Translations under genes and position numbers: made by a program | The notes under the pieces: generated by a model | Databases searched by the model: none | Told to the model about the DNA's origin: nothing | What the model saw: the letters and a program-made list of their open reading frames with translations, nothing else | NCBI GenBank assembly: GCA_900758375.1 | Contig: CAAERJ010000045.1 | Coordinates: 1 to 46,188, forward strand | Direction of reading: 5' to 3' | Length of the DNA stretch: 46,188 bases | From: an uncultured Collinsella sp. | GTDB taxonomy: Bacteria > Actinomycetota > Coriobacteriia > Coriobacteriales > Coriobacteriaceae | Shown: positions 43,313 through 46,188 of the stretch, in pieces | Numbering within the stretch: position 1 is the first letter of the stretch | Layout of the letters: every line of letters starts with the position of its first letter

Positions 43313-43397
43313 TGATCCCTTGGGGACGGAGGAAAACGGATCACCGAGGGGGTCGGCCTGATCCGGTGATCCGCTTTCCTCCGTCCCCAAGGGATCA
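43313..43397. repeat. 34-bp inverted repeat containing the 22-bp dispersed unit in opposite arrangement
   Basis: Arms 43313-43346 and 43364-43397 match at 33 of 34 positions. Each holds the unit GGGGACGGAGGAAAACGGAT seen at 35049-35112, but here its GGGGAC end faces outward rather than inward. It lies between htpG and the YhgE pair; with the next repeat and the YhgE promoter region it accounts for the gene-free stretch 43136-43507. Confidence 0.85.
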
Positions 43398-43407
43398 TTC
43401 AAAAGGA

Positions 43408-43477
43408 AACGAGAGTGGAAAATCTCCCACTTCAAGCCCGCATTCGAGCCAAAAGTGGGAGATTATCCACTCTCGTT
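43408..43477. repeat. 25-bp inverted repeat downstream of htpG
   Basis: Arms 43408-43432 and 43453-43477 match at 24 of 25 positions around a 20-base loop. On the minus strand it is the first structure after the htpG stop but has no T-run. It may protect or end the htpG transcript. Confidence 0.75.
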
Positions 43478-43507
43478 CTAATCTAGTTACGGTGCCGTAT
43501 CCCCGAA

Positions 43508-45532
43508 CTACATCAAGTTGCAGACAGCCGCCGCGAAGGCCACGGGGTCCTCGGGCAAAATGCCCTCGACCAGCAGGGCCTGGTCATAGAGCAGACCGGA
43601 GTACTGCTTGATCTTGTCGGTGTCGCTCGCCTTCTGAGCAGCGACGAGCTTGGCAAAGACCGGGTGCTTGGCGTTGAGCTCGAGCACGCGCTGGCTCTTG
43701 GGCATACCGTCGGGCGCGCCCTCGGGACCCTTCTGAAGAACCTTCTCCATCTCGAGCGAAAGCGGACCCTCGGTGGTGATGCACGCAGGAGCATCGGTCA
43801 GACGCGCAGAGACGGCGACCTTCTCGACCTTGTCGCCGAGCGCCTCCTTTATGGCGCTAAAGAGGTCCTCGTTCTCCTTGGTGGCGTCCTCGGCCTCCTT
43901 CTTCTCGTCCTCGGTCGCCAGGTCAAGATCACCGGTCGCGACGTTCTTGAGCTCCAAGTGACGATCCTCGACCTCGGGCTCAGCACCGTCGGCAACGGCC
44001 TTCTCGGCAGCCTCGCGGGCAGCATCGTCCTCGTAGATCTTGGGCATATCGGCGGCAACGTACTCACGCATGGCCTGGAACGTGAACTCATCCACATCCT
44101 GCGTCAGCAGCAGCACGTCATAGCCGCGGTCGAGCACGCCCTTTACCACGGGCATCTTGGCCAAGCGCTCACGCGAGTCGCCGGCGGCGTAGTAAATGGC
44201 CTTCTGATCCTCGGGCATGCCCTTGGCATACTCGGCCAGGGTAATCATCTTCTGCTCCTTGGCAGACCAGAACAGCAGCAGGTCGGCGAGCTCATCGGTC
44301 TTCATGCCATAGCTCGAGTAGATGCCGTACTTAAGACCGCGGCCAAAGTTCTCAAAGAACTTCTCGTAGGCCTCGCGGTCGTTGTCACGCATATCCTCAA
44401 GGTCGGCGGTGATCTTCTTTTCCACACGCTTGGCGATGGCCTTGAGCTGACGGTTCTGCTGCAGCGTCTCGCGCGAGATGTTGAGCGACACGTCGGCGGA
44501 ATCCACGACACCGCGGACAAAGTTGTAGTAGTCGGGCAGCAGGTCGTCGCACTTCTCCATGATCAGAACGTTGGAGCTGTAGAGCGCCAGGCCCTTCTCG
44601 TAGTCCTTACTGTACAGATCGAACGGCGCGCGGCCCGGCACAAACAGCAGGGCGTCATACTCGAGCGTGCCCTCAGCATGGAAGCTGATGGTGCGCGCCG
44701 GATCGTCAAAGTCGTGGAACGTGGACTTGTAGAACTCGTTGTAATCCTTCTGTTCAACGTCGGAGCTGCGCTTCTTCCAGATTGGCGTCATGGAGTTGAT
44801 GGTCTCGAGCTCCTGGTAGTCCTCGTACTCGGGCTTGTAATCGTCGCCGGCGTCCTCGGGCTTGGGTTTCTGGCGGCTCTTGCTCACCATCATCTGAATC
44901 GGGTAGCGCACATAGTTGCTGTACTGCTGAATCAGGCTCTTGAGGCCCCACTCGGTCAGGAAGCGATCGTAGGTCTCGGCCTCGCCGTCGGCGTCGAGCT
45001 TCTCGTTCTCACGCAGCGTCAGAATGACATCGGTACCGTGCTCGGCACGCTCGCCATCCTCGATGGTGTAACCCTCAAGACCGTCGGACTCCCAAACGTG
45101 GGCGGTATCCTCGCCATAGGCGCGGCTCACGACCTTCACATGGCTGGCGACCATAAAGGCCGAGTAGAAGCCCACGCCAAACTGACCGATAATGTCCACA
45201 TCGGAGCCCTGCTGCTCGGCGTTCTCGGTCTTAAACTCCTCGGAGCCGGAATGGGCGATGGTGCCCAGGTTGCGCTCGAGCTCCTCGGCGGTCATGCCAA
45301 TGCCGTTATCCGAGATGGTAATGGTGCGGGCGTCTTTATCAAAGGAGACGCGAATAGCCAGGTCGCCCTGATCGAGCTTGACACTCGGGTCCTGCAGGCT
45401 CTTAAAGTTGAGCTTGTCGACGGCGTCGCTCGCGTTAGAGATAAGCTCGCGCAGGAAGATTTCCTTATTGGTGTAGATGGAGTTGATCATAAGGTCGAGC
45501 AGTTTTTTGCTCTCGGTCTTAAATTGACGCAT
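43508..45532 (-). CDS. htpG: Hsp90-family chaperone HtpG
   Basis: A 674-residue Hsp90. The N-terminal ATPase domain has ELISNASDAVDKL, SDNGIGMT and GQFGVGFYSAFMV; the middle domain contains NISRETLQQNRQLKAI with the catalytic Arg. The C-terminal dimerisation domain is present. It folds client proteins in an ATP-driven cycle. An acidic Lys/Glu-rich stretch near residues 505-545 is longer than in E. coli HtpG. The ATG at 45532 has GAAAGGA upstream. The gene-free gap 45533-45733 shows nothing else I can support. Confidence 0.96.
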   Translation of the reverse strand: MRQFKTESKKLLDLMINSIYTNKEIFLRELISNASDAVDKLNFKSLQDPSVKLDQGDLAIRVSFDKDARTITISDNGIGMTAEELERNLGTIAHSGSEEFKTENAEQQGSDVDIIGQFGVGFYSAFMVASHVKVVSRAYGEDTAHVWESDGLEGYTIEDGERAEHGTDVILTLRENEKLDADGEAETYDRFLTEWGLKSLIQQYSNYVRYPIQMMVSKSRQKPKPEDAGDDYKPEYEDYQELETINSMTPIWKKRSSDVEQKDYNEFYKSTFHDFDDPARTISFHAEGTLEYDALLFVPGRAPFDLYSKDYEKGLALYSSNVLIMEKCDDLLPDYYNFVRGVVDSADVSLNISRETLQQNRQLKAIAKRVEKKITADLEDMRDNDREAYEKFFENFGRGLKYGIYSSYGMKTDELADLLLFWSAKEQKMITLAEYAKGMPEDQKAIYYAAGDSRERLAKMPVVKGVLDRGYDVLLLTQDVDEFTFQAMREYVAADMPKIYEDDAAREAAEKAVADGAEPEVEDRHLELKNVATGDLDLATEDEKKEAEDATKENEDLFSAIKEALGDKVEKVAVSARLTDAPACITTEGPLSLEMEKVLQKGPEGAPDGMPKSQRVLELNAKHPVFAKLVAAQKASDTDKIKQYSGLLYDQALLVEGILPEDPVAFAAAVCNLM

Positions 45533-45733
45533 GTGCAGTCCTTTCGCGCTACCCCCGTCCGCAAAAACGGCCCGGTTGCCCGAGCCGCATCGCAGACCTG
45601 CTATGTTCAGACTTAGATTTTATAACCCATTAGCGCGCATATATACATACGGAATCGAAAAACTGTATGTCAGAGCGCTCTGATGCGCCAATTGCCAAGG
45701 AGTGCCCCAACTGCCGGCAGAAAAGGAACGTCC

Positions 45734-46188
45734 CTATCTGCCATCAACGCGCTTGGCCATCCAGACATGGGGCTGTCCCTCGTCTTCGTAGTCTACCGGG
45801 GCAATTTGCGTGTAGCCCGCCTTTGCATAGAGCGGCAACACGTATTCCTGCGCATGCAGCTTAATAAGTTTAGCGCCGGCATCGCGTGCACACGCAGCGC
45901 TGGCCTCGACGATCACACTCGCCAGTCCGCGACGACGCATAGCCGGCAGCACGGCGACGCGCCCCATAATGTAGGTCTCCCCCGCCGCAACGCCTTCGTC
46001 CATGTCGCATGCCGGCGACACCGGGGCTTCCGCATTTGCCGCGCGCTCCAGCTCCTCGGGAAACACGCGCGAGCAGCCGGCGAGTTGACCATCAACACAC
46101 AGCGTCACATGAATGCAGTCAGAAGCCTCATCGATCTGGTCGAACTCGTTTTCGTAACCCTGTTCGTCCATAAAGACGGCGCGGCGCA
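45734..46188 (-). CDS. GNAT-family N-acetyltransferase (5' end outside window)
   Basis: At least 151 residues of a GNAT acetyltransferase. The acetyl-CoA loop is in GRVAVLPAMRRRGLASVIVEAS, and LYAKAGY gives the conserved C-terminal segment. The frame stays open to the window edge, and the residues before the first ATG (RRAVF before MDEQGYENEFDQID) fit the VFV-EQ pattern of ElaA-like members, so the real start lies beyond 46188. It transfers an acetyl group to an unknown amine. Confidence 0.82.
   Translation of the reverse strand, partial: RRAVFMDEQGYENEFDQIDEASDCIHVTLCVDGQLAGCSRVFPEELERAANAEAPVSPACDMDEGVAAGETYIMGRVAVLPAMRRRGLASVIVEASAACARDAGAKLIKLHAQEYVLPLYAKAGYTQIAPVDYEDEGQPHVWMAKRVDGR

Noticed and set aside
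45667..45864. Small plus-strand frame with CPNCRQ
   Set aside because: Most of it is antisense to the GNAT gene; no ribosome site or wider Cys pattern supports it.

Overview
The window looks like chromosome of a GC-rich gut Coriobacteriia, most likely Collinsella or a close relative. That assignment is inference from protein character, gene content (pectin/uronate genes, feo genes with a Cys-rich partner, paired YhgE/Pip proteins) and many long intergenic palindromes. No rRNA, tRNA, CRISPR, phage or transposase gene was seen.

Region 1 (83-18606, all minus strand) is a pectin/galacturonate utilisation locus. Read in the direction of transcription it holds a LacI-type regulator, uxaC-uxaB-uxaA (galacturonate to 2-keto-3-deoxygluconate), a GPH-family sugar:cation symporter, a GH28 polygalacturonase, a pectin methylesterase fused to an alpha/beta-hydrolase, an SGNH esterase, a GH105 unsaturated-uronyl hydrolase, a sugar-phosphate isomerase-like TIM barrel, a GltD-like flavoprotein and an Old-Yellow-Enzyme/2,4-dienoyl-CoA-reductase-like flavoprotein. 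None of the carbohydrate-active enzymes shows a signal peptide, so oligogalacturonides are probably imported and then de-esterified and cut in the cytoplasm. Three promoters (uxaC, the symporter, GH105) carry the same module: two GGTGAACGTTCACC-type operators 38-41 bp apart, one overlapping the -35 and one at the start point, plus an upstream 21-bp-spaced CCGTT direct repeat at a fixed distance. This suggests LacI repression combined with an unidentified activator.

Region 2 (18751-24476, minus) holds iron uptake genes (feoA, feoA, feoB and a small Cys-rich membrane protein), an HPr-like protein with Asp at position 46, and aspS. Region 3 (24733-30114) holds serB, then larB-larC-tetR on the plus strand, convergent with larA and an aquaporin-family channel on the minus strand: a nickel-pincer lactate-racemase-type system. 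LarC lacks its usual C-terminal half. Two long nested palindromes with a shared core but different outer arms sit at the edges of the larA/channel pair.

Region 4 (30534-46188, minus) holds ppc, hisS, a truncated MFS gene ending inside a cluster of hairpins, an M20 amidohydrolase, an EamA/DMT exporter, two adjoining YhgE/Pip membrane proteins, htpG and a GNAT acetyltransferase cut by the window edge. A 22-bp unit forms palindromes in opposite arrangements at 35049-35112 and 43313-43397, pointing to a dispersed palindromic repeat family.

Bases 1-82 show nothing I can support as a feature.
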